A DNA stretch of 64,000 nucleotides from Conus ventricosus (taxonomy: Eukaryota > Mollusca > Gastropoda > Neogastropoda > Conidae). The stretch lies in contig CM031601.1 in NCBI GenBank assembly GCA_018398815.1, positions 20,418,664-20,482,663 on the forward strand, in the 5' to 3' direction. A program made the position numbers and the translations under genes. This document shows, in pieces, positions 31,623 to 42,778 of the stretch (its first letter is position 1; every line of letters starts with the position of its first letter). The notes beneath the pieces were generated by a model. The model was not told the DNA's origin. It was given only the letters and a program-made list of their open reading frames with translations, and did not search any database.

Positions 31623-32690
31623 TCAGAATGACTGGGGGAATCCCTCTCTGTTTGAACGTGGTCGTTTCGGAGTTTGCGATCGAGAACGTGTTGCAAAATC
31701 CAGTTTAAACTGACGTGTCAAAACCGGATCTTTTCCCTTATCCACATCTTTTCCCTCTGGATGGTCTACCACTCTCTTTTTTTTCTCTGTTCCCCATGAC
31801 GGCCCCGAATTGAAGTCTGACTGACAATCCTCCACCACATCAGTCTTTCCTTCTTTCTCACTCTTGTTCTGACCCGTCTCTTTCTCGTTGTCAGTCGCAT
31901 CACAGTCAGTGTCATCGTCAGAAAGGGGTGAGTCAGTGTCAGATGTGTGTCCAAACCTTGTGGCCGGTGGCAGAGGATCTCAACAGACATCACTGTCGGT
32001 TCCTCACTCGCTTTCTGAATCTCACAGACGGGATCCCCTTGCCGATGACCGGGTAGGCGACAGGCTCTGCAGGTAACCACAGTTTCCTGACACTCCGTGG
32101 CCCAGTGACCCAGTTTCAGGCAACGATTACACTTTGTTACCCTAGTATCTCTTTTGGGCTGTTCCTTGTGATACAGGCTAGCCGTAAATCCTGCAACCTT
32201 CACAGATCTATCAAGTGGTTTGTCTGGGATATCTATGAAAATAAATCGCCCTTCCAGTGTAGAAATCGCGTCAATTTTCCGTCTCTACTCCTCATTTTCT
32301 CCAGAATCAAGGGAGAGCGTAAGACAGCTCCCAGCCTGACAAGAGCTGACTCGATGTCTGCCCCGTCGCAAGAGAGAAGGATATTAGAAATCCACACCTT
32401 TGTAGAAGAATGTTCAGTGTCGTCCTGTCCTCTGAGTACAAACGAAGCACAACAGCACCAAGTGGGCAAACCCTCAAACCCTCAATTAGCAACTTGCTGC
32501 GTGCAGCCCTCGTCGATGGGTAAAGTCTCCACAGTCCCCAAATTTTTTGAGCACCCACCATACTTTCTCTACCACAAATGTCGAGCGCTTGAAAAGATCG
32601 CTCGTGTTCATTTTCAAAGAGAGTGGTAAGTCTCTCTTCACAAGAACACGGGTTCAACGTGAGAGTCCGCCATTTTGAAAATACAAGATT
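31623..32690 (-). pseudogene. LINE ORF1 / gag-like protein with CCHC zinc knuckles
   Basis: From right to left: TFVVEKVWWVLKKFG (near 32600), TKVWISNILLSCDGADIESA, LVRLGAVLRSPLILEKM, then FIDIPDKPLDRSVKVAGF and the zinc-knuckle segment CNRCLKLGHWATEC followed by CRACRLPGHRQGDPVC. The C-terminal part is acidic and then basic and ends GFPQSF at 31623. The order, an RNA-binding-type N-terminal domain and two CX2CX4HX4C-like knuckles, matches ORF1 proteins of non-LTR retrotransposons of the Tx1/L1 type, which coat element RNA. At least three frame changes disrupt it. Length, about 350 codons, is near complete. Confidence 0.62.
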
Positions 32691-32904
32691 CAATGTTGAA
32701 AAAAGAAAATAAATAAGAATACTACAAATATAGCGAAAATCCGTCCAGCCAAGACGCACAGAAATTCAACAAACCTTTATCACCTAAAACTATCCCACAG
32801 AAACACATCTAATAGAAGCAGCGCAGAAAAGAAGCGGAACGGTAGCACACGAAGAAAAAGCGGCTGTCGACTTCGAAGTCTCGCTCTCGAATCACTCGTA
32901 TTAC

Positions 32905-33342
32905 TCTAATTAGCAGTCAGTCAAATTGGGCCAAAATGACCACTTGTCAATGACACTGACCACTGGTCAACCCCTCGTAAATTGTTAACATGAACTCGTA
33001 CACTAAATAAGTCAAACAGTGACATTGGGTAATGACACTGGTCAATGACACTGACCACTGGTCAGCAACATCCAATTATGTTCACATGAAGTCGTTCTAC
33101 ACTAATTAGCAGCCAAACTGTGAAATAAGGCCAAAATGACCATTGGTCAAGGACACTAACCACTGGTCAGCAACGTCATAAATTTTTCACATGAACTCGT
33201 TCTTCACTAACTGGCAGTCAAACAGTGAAATTAGGCAAAAATTACCATGGTCAAGGACACTGACCATTGGTCAGCAACGACATAAATTGTTCACATAAAC
33301 TCGTTCTACACTAAGAGGCCAAATGACCGTCGATCAGTGACC
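32905..33342. repeat. CAGTGGTCA-type repeats, third block
   Basis: About four units of the family described at 29310-29960, in the orientation with TCGTTCTACACTAATTAGCA. They run into the half foldback at 33343. Confidence 0.8.
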
Positions 33343-33560
33343 CTGGATAGTAATAATACTAAGAAAGAGGACATAATTTCACACAGGGATCATTTCATAG
33401 ATAGTCGCAACGCGAAGCTACTATCTTCTGAACGTTACTGTTACTATATTTCTGAAATCACTACTATAATTTTCATAAGTTAGTAGTATTACTACTATCC
33501 TATGAAAATTATAGTAGTGTTTTCAGAAGATAGTAGTATCAGTAACGTTTCAGAAGATAG
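33343..33560. repeat. Half copy of the 29969-30455 foldback
   Basis: GACCCTGGATAGTA, ACTAAGAAAGAGGACATAAT and CGCAACGCGAAGCTACTATC are shared with the left arm at 29951-30030. The segment continues through the TAGTAGTAT words and stops near AGTCGCCTGTTACG. Confidence 0.82.
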
Positions 33561-33564
33561 TCGC

Positions 33565-34040
33565 CTGTTACGTGCAGCGGCTCGGCGACTTGTGCCTCGT
33601 ACGTCTCCCGAGTCGGCCTCACGCGGCACAGGACCGTCGCCACTCAGCATGAAGACGGTCGCCCGGTAGCCCTGACGTCGGCCTTGGAGGAACCACCACG
33701 ACGACGACATCATCAACATCAACCGCAGCCGAACCATCTTCAGACGACCGCTCGGCGGTCCCAACGACTTCCTACCTCATCTAGGCTCCTGCCTGACGGC
33801 GCCATCCTTCCCGGGACCCTCCACCCGACGCTAACCCAGACTTCTCGACCCAACCTGCCAGTCTAGAATGTCTATGCCAAGACAAACGTCTCCATGTCAC
33901 AGCCTTGGCTGTGGCGATATATTGACCCTAAAAGCATTCTGCTGTGAGGACGTTAAACTCATCCTTCTTCTCTCTCTCTCTTCCTGTGAGAGAGGGCTGG
34001 TGGGATGGATTAGACCTGGTGGGTTGGGTATGAGAGAGAC
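33565..34040 (+). mobile_element. Probable LINE 3' end
   Basis: GC-richer than its surroundings. It ends with GGCTGTGGCGATATATTGAC, CCTAAAAGCATT and GAGGACGTTAAACTCATCCT followed by (TC)n. The GGACGTTAAACTCATNC plus simple repeat end is one I associate with retroposons in gastropod genomes. No reverse transcriptase is visible. The identification rests on that tail only. Confidence 0.4.
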
Positions 34041-34050
34041 CAACCCTTGA

Positions 34051-34462
34051 GTCTTCTTCTGCATACGCAGGCTGATACTCCTGCAGACACCCCTGTATAG
34101 GGAGTGGAGTATAGTGTGTGTATGACCGCTATTTTTTTTTATCCGCCATTAAGGCAGCCATACTCCAACTTCGGGGAAGGTGCATGCTATGTGTAACGTG
34201 TCATCCATACCAACGGCCAAACTGGCCTTCTCTTCCGAAAGTTGTGATGGGATTTTACGTGTGTGCAAGATGTTATGCGTGCGTTCACACACGGAACCTC
34301 GGTTTATGTCTCATTCGAAGGACTGTATGGGAAATGGAGTCAGAACCAATGTTAACTCCGAGGGAAAAATCCCCTGTGCTGAAACGGCCTGGCGGAGATT
34401 CGAACCCGCAACCCCAAGATTACGAGTCCGGCGCTCTACCACTGAGCTATTCCGGCCCCCCT
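34051..34462 (-). mobile_element. tRNA-derived SINE, copy 2
   Basis: CAACCCTTGA occurs at 34041-34050 and 34463-34472 as a 10-bp target duplication. Read on the minus strand, the insert starts with a tRNA-like head (CCGGAATAGCTCAGTGG A box; GGGTTCGAATC B box) and has the same body as the copy at 5958-6363. It ends with AGAAGA-type simple sequence. The two copies are clearly alike throughout, with scattered substitutions and indels. It is not a tRNA gene. Confidence 0.9.
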
Positions 34463-34472
34463 CAACCCTTGA

Positions 34473-35194
34473 ATAAACGTCGACCGTCACCACCTCCCTG
34501 ATTGTCTTTTGCCTGACTGTCTCACCACTGCTTTTCCCTAGCCGTACCACACCACATCACTTCTGCACAACCAATCAGCATTCACCACACCTCCACAGTG
34601 GCACCCACCAGGCCACAGTTGTGTTGACTATTTCAGTCATACGCCCTATCTATAATCTGAATTTCGTGAATAAAATCAGAGACGTGATAAAATGCACCAT
34701 TTCTGATCGTGGGCTGTGACCTGCATAGTAAAAACCTGCAGTAGTAATGTTACAAATAATAAATCTTTAGATGGTTTGTCCGAATCAGATTAACGGACAA
34801 ACTTTAGCGTAATGCAAACATTAATGTATGGATCGAGGTTCTCGCATGAATGGAACAAAGATGACGTCATTAGTTTTTGGGTATGCTTTTCTGCAACACA
34901 CATTTTCATGACGCTCAACACGGGCCCGACTTCCTTCACTTTGGGGTTATGGCATGTAAGTTGTTATTGCAAAAGATTTTAATTCAGAATGAATCACAGT
35001 CTTCATACACAATAGCAGGAAACTTGAAAGAAAGGACCCTGAGGTTTGCTAGTTACATTTTGAAGTATTACAACAATCATTTTGATGTCGTCTGCAGAGG
35101 GACTTGTTTGGAAGGGACGTTAAATTTCCGGGTTGGAAGATCGAGAACTTTTGTGAACTTACAAAAGTTTTAGAAGCCAAGTGTTAACTCACTG

Positions 35195-35225
<31 letters not shown>

Positions 35226-36590
35226 TCGTGATGATCATACCATTTTGATATGGTATCTGGTACTGGCAGCAGGACCCTGTATGACACTAGAGAAAAGTAG
35301 TGGTTGAGATGATTCGTAACTAAACCTAATACAAATCCTGTCGTGTTTTGGTATCGTCAGCAAAGGCTCGCGCGCGCGCGCGTGCGTGTGTATGTGCGTG
35401 TGTGTGAAAAAGAGAGAGAGAGAGAGAGAGAGAGAGCACTGAAGCCCCAGCAAGTAATTGCAGCAATTCTGTTGAATCGCAGACAGTGTTGATGTTGGCA
35501 GCCAAATTACAAGAAGTCATGTATATGCCAATGGCCTAAAATTGCATTTGCCCAAAATGCCTTCTCCAACCCAGCCCCTTCCCTTCCTAACTTTCTTGCC
35601 TTTATTTATTTATTTTTTTTTATCTCATATTTTTTTTCTTGTAATGTGTGAAATAAATAAATATAAGAAATAATATATGAAATCTAGGAAACCATTTGCA
35701 GATAAAATTGCAAGGCTAAAGGTGCAACTAAAGGTAACAAAACTGGAGGGGAGGGGGGGAGGGGGGAGGTAGTTTTGGGTCAGTCTGCTGGAATAGGAGT
35801 TGCCCATTGATTTTGTAATTAGATAAATGGGTCTGTATCATTTGGCAAATTGTAAAGCCCAATGGGTCCACTGTTTTGTGCACTTGTCTTCATTTATAAT
35901 TCATGTGAACAAAGAGCAGAAAAGGATGCCCTTTCACTTATGCCATGTATGTGGATGCTCTCAGTCCTATTTTGCCAGTAGCATATCCGATTCTGTCATA
36001 TCACTTATTGTATCACATTATATTGCATCATATCTGAACAGATACCATCATGTCGTATCAAGTATCAATGTATATGTAATGTAATGTATATTATATATCA
36101 CTTTGTATGGTATCATATCATGCCATGTCACATCTTATCTACTTCTCTGGCTATCTGTCTGTCTATTTGTCTATAGAAGCCAAATATCGTGTTGTATCAA
36201 ATTCATATCATTATCATATTCTGTTGTTTCATATTACATCACATCTCATCACATCTCATCACATCACATCACATCACATCACATCACATCATCATCATGT
36301 CATGTCATATCATATATCACTGGGTAAAAAAAAAGGATCAAGTAATTGTGGTTATCTTAACATGGCCTCTGCCTTGTGATGGTTGACACATGTGAAAGCA
36401 GACACGTCATTGTGCACATTGTTTACTTCTATACCTTACCCTTAGTCAAACCGAGGCTGTCACTAACAAAAAAACAAAACTCTCCTACGCCACCCCTAGC
36501 TCATCCCCTTCCTCACCCCACTATATTTAAAAACTTGCATTCCAATTGGTGATAAAGTGTGACAGAAGTCTTGATGTATTGTCCAATTTT
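34473..36590. other. Intergenic sequence with microsatellites
   Basis: No gene recognised. Contains (TG)n at 35196-35224, a CG/GT then (GA)n tract at 35369-35436, and a (CATCA)n-type pentanucleotide tract at about 36228-36295. Short open frames between them have no recognisable motif. Confidence 0.5.
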
Positions 36591-36656
36591 CGATCTAACC
36601 AGGACCAGGACCTTTTCTTCATTCAGCAGTGTTCATTCTTTATTTAGAGATCACCT

Positions 36657-36922
36657 TTCCTTTCATAGCATCTTCCGATGCAGCCAGAAATAATGACAGC
36701 TGTCATTTCTCATAAAGAAGGTTACTCACAGTCTTGAGATATAACATCTGCTAGAGTATAAAAAAATTACACCTTCACTTCTTGGTTCCTTTCATAGCAT
36801 CTTCTGATGCAGGCAGAAATAATGGCAGCAGTCATTTCTCATAAAGAAGGTTACTCACAGTCTCGAGATATTAATAACATCTGCTAGAGTATAAAAAAAA
36901 TTACACCTTCACTTCTTGGTTC
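36657..36922. repeat. Two-copy tandem duplication, about 132 bp
   Basis: CCTTTCATAGCATCTTCCGA through CACCTTCACTTCTTGGTT occurs twice (from 36657 and from 36788) with about six differences. Confidence 0.88.
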
Positions 36923-37369
36923 ACTTTGGTTTTTTGTCTGCTGATTATTTTTTGTTCTTTTTTTCAGTTTTACATTTATGTGAATGTATGGAAAAGTGAT
37001 AGCCGAGCAAACCCTTGCAGGTTTTATTTACTCATTGTGTGCATGCGACAGTTTAGTCTCAGAGCAAAAGATGTAATTTTTCGTCCAGTTCAGCCTTGAA
37101 ATTTAGCTACTTTGAGATCACATGTAATTTACTCCCCTCCCCTCCCCTCCCCTTTTCAGATTTCAGTGGCTCAAACTGGATGGAAGCAGTTTGTTTTCTG
37201 TAGATACTTTTGGATTTTCCTTTTTTTTTTTTTTTTTTTTCCTCAGTTGTTCAGAAGAAGGATAGGACAGTTACAGTTACAACAAGTGCAGCTTAACTGG
37301 AATTGGATGATCTGTACAGTGAAATGTTGTCCTGACATAGCTGTACTAGTTCCTTTGTTCTATCTGTTT

Positions 37370-37560
37370 TGGAGCAATGGATAGACACTTTATTGTAACT
37401 GCTTTGCGCCAGTGGATCAGTACTTTGCTATCTGCCTTATGACTGTGGATCGTTAGTTTTCTTGTAATTGCTATATGCCAGTGGATAGAAACTTTGTAAT
37501 TATTGCTTTATAAGTGCAAGTGGATAGTTCTTTCATTACAGTTGCCTTAATGTAAGTGAA
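37370..37560. repeat. Degenerate CCAGTGGAT repeats
   Basis: GCCAGTGGATAGANACTTT and related words recur about every 55-60 bp four times. Strong divergence. Confidence 0.5.
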
Positions 37561-37570
37561 TTTATGCTGG

Positions 37571-37680
37571 GGCCAAAACGTTCCACAGATGAATGCGACT
37601 GATGGGACTTGAACCCAGTACCTCCCAGGCTGTAAGGCTGCAATGCTAATCACTGCACTACAGTGGCTGACGGGTCACCT
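37571..37680 (-). mobile_element. tRNA-like SINE head, second family
   Basis: On the minus strand CCACTGTAGTGCAGTGATTA (A-box region) and, 35 bases later, GGGTTCAAGTCCC (B box) give a tRNA-like pair of internal promoter boxes, with an intervening GCCTTACAGCC arm. The acceptor stem does not close, so a SINE head is more likely than a tRNA gene. Body and ends are not defined. Confidence 0.55.
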
Positions 37681-38039
37681 TGTGGGTAGGCTGGACCAAA
37701 GTAAAGTGCTAAATGAGCTTCACCAGGTGAAAGGGGAGATCTGGACAGGAAAGTAAACAGTGGTGCAGTCTTTTGTGAGGAAGAAACCAGAAACTGACTG
37801 TCGTAGGGGCCTGCTGTCTTGCTGGATTTAGTTGTTCAAACAAGTTTCAGGAAGCCATGCAGGGAGTGTTTGATGTCTGGAACATATATATTAGAACCTC
37901 TCTCCCCAAGTCAGGCATGTCTTTTGTGTTCTCCTTTTTAAAGTAAGAGGATTTCTTCATTTAGGATGTTGCCATTGATGTTGAGTCAGTGTAAGAGTCA
38001 CTTGAGGTTGGAATATGCAAAGGCAGACATATGATCAAA

Positions 38040-38720
38040 CAGATCTCAAACTTGCATATATCCATTGCAAAAAGAATCTCCAACACTAGAAAGGAGTTCT
38101 ACGACATTTTTACCAACTTCAAGGAGGCATTTCAATAGAGTCTGGCTGAGGTTGCCATGGGCCACAATGAAGGAATTCAACATCGGATAAAAGTTTTAGA
38201 CACCATCTAGCGACTTTACCCAAAGCAACCTGTGCAGTTCATACAGGGTGCTAATGGAGAGAGATTCCATTCTTCAGTTTGAATTCATTAAGGCTGTCTT
38301 CAGTTTCCCACACTTTTCTACATATTCTGGAACTTATCGTGACTGTTGCATTTGAAGACCATGTCAGTACAGTCAGCACTGGAGGAAAATCATCATGAAC
38401 TTGCACTTTGCTTTGACATCAGTGACCTGGCTGGCAGAGTACAAGAACTCACATTGCATGTTCAAAGACTGGATGATTAATCAGCAAGGTAAAGCCTGGA
38501 AATAGTGCTGAGAAGACCAGATTGATGACCAGTCACAACTCAACATCACCATCAATACGGATATAAATGTCCATGGACAGAAACTAGAAACTGTTCAACA
38601 GTTTAGTGGTTACATAGCAAAGATGGATTAAAACAAGAAATCCTTTCAGGAGCAGCAAAGACAATATCAGCACTGTCCAGACCAAAGCATGCCAGTGAGG
38701 TGTTACCAGAAGACACTTTA
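38040..38720 (+). pseudogene. LINE reverse-transcriptase relic
   Basis: In changing frames: FKEAFNRVW (the block that contains a catalytic Asp in active enzymes), a TLFN/LE-type stretch degraded, then FDISDLAGRVQELTLHVQRL in place of FADD-DLAG, EDQIDDQSQL, HGQKLETVQQFSGYI and EILSGAAKTISALSRPKHA. The order is that of non-LTR reverse transcriptase (Jockey/RTE-like). The catalytic FADD motif and most frames are destroyed. Nothing of the endonuclease remains upstream. Confidence 0.6.
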
Positions 38721-41267
38721 TGGTTTACATGAGATATGCTGACTGAATCATGAACAAGTGTGTCAATTTATCAAGCAGTATATCAGTAAAGAAAAGAAAA
38801 CTGTTTGCATAGACACAGAAGGAGATGCAATGGAAAACAGAGGGTAAAATGGAGAAAAAAAAACCCTGATGGACTGATAGCATTAATATGAAATGGACAC
38901 AGAATACATTTTGCATTTGGCACACAACTGACAGATCTGTAGGAACCTGGTGAAAACTCAGTGTGGTGCCCTGATGATTTTCTTGAGAGTTAAAGTCCCG
39001 CCCATTGAATAACTCTTTTTCACCTTTGATGAAAATGCAAAACGTGCTATTTGTTACCATCCTCTATGACCAGATCTGACATCAGAATATATTCTTCTAC
39101 ACCTGTCTTTGTTTCCTTGTGCAGTTTTTCTGAGATGTCACCATTTCTCAACTGCCCGTTTTCATATGGCATAGACGTTCAGTAGTGGTATTACATTATT
39201 CCCCAGGGTTGATCACAATACGCCTTCATGGCGCTGGTTTTGGAGGGAATATGTTTGTGTGGAGAGTATTGGTGATAGCTTCATGGATGAGAGTCCAGAG
39301 TGCCCTGGGCTGGGTTGTAAATCCATCTTCAGTTCAGGGATGTCGGCCTTTTCTTAGACATAGACAGTGCAGGTATCAGGGTGACTGAACAGCATTATCA
39401 TTGTTAACGATGCTATCATTGCTCAAACCTATGGGCATTCCTGTTCTGGATAGTAGCTAAATTAGAAATCATCCAGAATAGCATTGTTTCTAAGGTATGG
39501 TTTGCCTGTTGCAGACCCATACTGCTGAACTTGTCCTGGTAAGCATGATTCATGGCCCTCTGTTAATGGCCCACTTCTTGTTCTGTGGTGCTGGTCCTCC
39601 AATTGATGTCAGAGAGGTTAAACCCTTGTATTCTGGTTGTAGCTGCAGATTGCATTGATTGATGCAAGCACCTGTAGTTTACAAGAATCTTGCAGGGCAA
39701 GGATCTAGAGTTTACAGTGTGCTGTCTCAGAAAGAGGTCAGTAGTTTTTTCGAACCCATTCTGATGCCTGGAGTCTGGCACCAGTAAACTGAAACTTGAT
39801 GGGGAGAACCCAGAGCAAGTGCCGGAAGATGCTTTTAATACATTTAGACTGACACTTGCACACTACCAAAAAGAAAGACACACACAGCCTGTAAGTGTTA
39901 TTTCATTCATACACAGCAGCATGGAAAAAAATGGTGACACCTGTGATAACTTTCTTATCATTTTGATGAAGAACAAAGTATAATTCATCTGCTGGAAAAT
40001 TTGAACAAGAAATGTGTTTATGTTCTGCTTCTGTCAAGCATTTTCTTTCCCTTTTTTGTTTTGCTTTTGTTTTTGTTTGCTTGTTTGTTTTTTGTCTGTC
40101 TGATATCATTTCCTGCTGTGCCTTTGTCAAACATTTTGCCTGTCAGTCTGTATTTCTGTAGCTTATTTTCCATTGCTGTCAACTAGTTTTGTCACAGGTC
40201 TACTTTAGTTTTATAACATCTTTCTTTGCCTCTGTCCGTCGGACTGTATCAATCTGTTCCTGTGAATCAGATGCAACTGCAGCGGAGGTTGAGGGCTGGG
40301 CAGAATGACATATCCTGCTGCCCGCTGTGACTTTCGTCGCCTTTGCTTCAGTGTGTGATAATTAGATTCCTGTCATTTTCTGAATAATTACAGCAGTTAG
40401 TGTGAGTTACTAAGCATGCTAATTACTCCGCCATTGCTGTGCTCCTGGTACAGTAAGGAAGCAGAACAGCTTGCTTTGTACTGTGTACTCCGCTGCTGAA
40501 TGTGCTGTCGCAGTGTGTCCAGCTGCTTTCTGTCCACGTGATGTGCGTCCAACTGCTTCATCTCCAACTGCTGTGTGCTCAGCTGTGTTTGGTTAAATGC
40601 TGGTAGTTCAGCTGCCATGTTTTCTGTTGATTTGTGTCCAGCTGCTGTGTATCAAACTGTTGTGAATGTGACTGCTGCATGTGCAACTGTTACAGATTTC
40701 ATATGGTCGTTAAAGGTCTGGAAAAAATGGGAAGAGGTGAGAAAGAAAAGTTCTCTTTTTAAGGTCTTTAAAATTTGTAAACTTACATCGTCTTCTTCTT
40801 CCTTCTTAATTCCACTGTAAAGAATGTAAAGAACAGTTCATTAGGTTTTATGAAAAATGATAAGAGTAGTTGCTGCAAATGAATTTTGTTTCTCAGAAGA
40901 GCAAATGAATTTTGTTTCTCAGAAGAGCGAGTGCTGACAGGGAAGGCACAGAACTGCACATATTTTCAGAAAGAAAATTCAGAAGAGAAGAGCCTACACT
41001 GACAGAATGAAGATGTACAATGGGAGAAAAAGGCCTATTCTGACAGAAAGAAGACACGGAGTAGGAGCCTGTACTGAGAGAAGGGAGATATATAAAGAAG
41101 TCCACATGTACCGAAGAAAAGAAAAACCTATACTGAGAGAATTCAGATGCACAAGGAAGCCAGATAATGTGACATAATTATGATATACCACAGATACAGT
41201 GAATATTGGAATACTAGAATGTTTTAGTTAAAAGAAGAGGAAAAGGATTTAGAGTGACTAATCAGTG

Positions 41268-41274
<7 letters not shown>
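38721..41274. other. Intergenic sequence upstream of the receptor gene
   Basis: No gene recognised. There are weak repeats of GTCCAGCTGCTGTGT-type words at 40480-40680 and of GAAGA-CCTACACTGACAGA-type words at 40880-41150. Promoter elements of the downstream gene should lie at the right end but none could be singled out. Confidence 0.4.

Positions 41275-41333
<59 letters not shown>
41275..41333. repeat. TG microsatellite
   Basis: (TG)n of about 29 repeats. Confidence 0.97.
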
Positions 41334-41335
<2 letters not shown>

Positions 41336-41490
41336 ACACACGTCTGCAGTTTCAGATACACATTGTACTGATTGATTTGGAGATGTAGAATTGTTCTGTG
41401 GGATGTGTTTCATCCTTACTTGTTTGTTCTGTGAAGGCTACTAAACTTTAAAACCTATGATTTACTTTGATCTGTTCTTCTATCTTTTCA

Positions 41491-41679
41491 GTGAGCAAGG
41501 TGGTAACAAGTGGAGATCAATTTGAGAGATGAAGGAACACAGTTTACTAAGGGTCCATCGAGTTTATCCAAGTCAGTACTCAGCCTGAAGACGTGAACTG
41601 TGGAATTTCCTAGAGTTGGGTTTCAGGTTGAAGCACCATCTTCGTAAGTAATCTTTTGTGCAGTGTCACATCTGCTGAC
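41491..41679 (+). other. Probable 5' untranslated region of the receptor gene
   Basis: CTTTTCAG at 41484-41491 looks like an acceptor. The following sequence has no long open frame and leads to the ATG at 41680. An ATG at 41656 is in the same frame and would add eight residues. The 41680 start is preferred because a signal peptide follows it closely. Confidence 0.45.
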
Positions 41680-42778
41680 ATGGAGATCCGTGGAGACGGG
41701 GGTTGGTGTTTCCTACTGACATCAATGCTGATGGTGCTACTGAGAAGTGGCCATGGATTTCAGACATACACTTACAATGGTGGTCAGAAACTTTCACAGG
41801 TCAGCGTGAACCCCGTGTCAGGGGAAGTGTATGTGGGCGGTAGAAACCTCTTGCTCTACCTGTCCCCCAACCTAACTCAGCCCAAAACAGTGAGCTTGGG
41901 ACCTGTGATGGACAGTTTGGATTGCGACCCCTCTGTTGGTGAGTGTGTCTTGGGGTCGCTAACCGACAATGAGGTCAAGGTCTTGGAGTTTGACTCTAAA
42001 AAAACGGCAGCTTTTGGTCTGCGGGTCGGTGCGACAAGGCCTGTGCCATCTCCGCTCACTGACTGACATCTCCACTCATTTAAACTCCTCTGGCGTCTTC
42101 ATCTCCAACTTTGTGGGTGGTAAGAAATCTGTGGCTGTTTTGTTTGACACAACATCTCAGTCACCTTCTGTGCTGTATGTGGGACAAGAATACGACGGCA
42201 GAAACATGAAGCTGTCACCGAATGTGATCTCATCTCGAATTGTGGAAACCACACCTGAAGGCGTAGAGATCAGTTTTAAGACGTATCATGAAGTGCTTTC
42301 TCAGATATCAGCACTTGACATCAATCCACAAATGAAAGCCAGCTATCACATGGAGTTTGTGGACATCTTCCAGCACGGTGGGTTCATTTACTTCCTGACT
42401 GTTCAACAGAAATCCTTGCTGGAGAAGGACATGAAGTATCCCAGAATTGGTCGCATCTGTGTCAGTGACCAGGTGTATGTCTCTTATGTGGAAACAGGAC
42501 TGCTGTGTCAAGTGAGCGATAGCGAGCAGTTCCCAGAGATCTTGTCTGCCACTGTTGAGAACGATACTCTGTATTTCTCAGCAACTCGATACAAAGACAG
42601 GCAGGGACCACAAATGTTTGAAAGTGTCAAAGGATCAGCACTGTGTGCTGTCAGCATGGATGAGCTCAACGTGCGCTTCCACCAGATCAACTACGAGTGC
42701 TTCACTGGAACGTACGTTTCTCAGAAGCTGGCCTGGAGAGTGGGGAAAGATAATGAAGCATGCACGGTTCCTCAGGAG
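41680..42778 (+). CDS. MET/plexin-superfamily receptor, exon 1: signal peptide and most of Sema domain
   Basis: ATG at 41680 opens a signal peptide (WCFLLTSMLMVLLRSGHGF) followed by Sema-domain blades: VNPVSGEVYVGGRNLLLYL, GPVMDSLDCDPSVGECVLG, CGSVRQGLCHL, VLYVGQEYDGR, FVDIFQHGGFIYFLTVQ, GRICVSDQVYVSYVETGLLC and SALCAVSMDELNVRF. FIYFLTVQ is exactly as in vertebrate MET, and plexins have a similar block. The protein is a cell-surface receptor for an extracellular ligand. A run of seven A at 42000-42006 shifts the frame by one; a run of six keeps the whole exon open, so an indel error is likely. The exon ends at 42778 with donor GTTGGT, which gives phase 0 and fits the exon at 49802. A stronger-looking GTATGG at 42783 would not fit the phase. 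Confidence 0.82.

Noticed and set aside
34380..34462. tRNA gene on the minus strand (also at 6300-6363)
   Set aside because: A and B boxes are present but the acceptor stem does not close and a shared 330-bp body follows, so these are SINE heads.
34877..35173. 98-codon plus-strand open frame
   Set aside because: No motif, no splice or start support, no composition difference from surroundings.
41996..42008. Programmed -1 frameshift (A AAA AAC) in the receptor
   Set aside because: The needed shift is +1 (or -2), not -1, so this heptamer would not restore the frame. A homopolymer indel is simpler.
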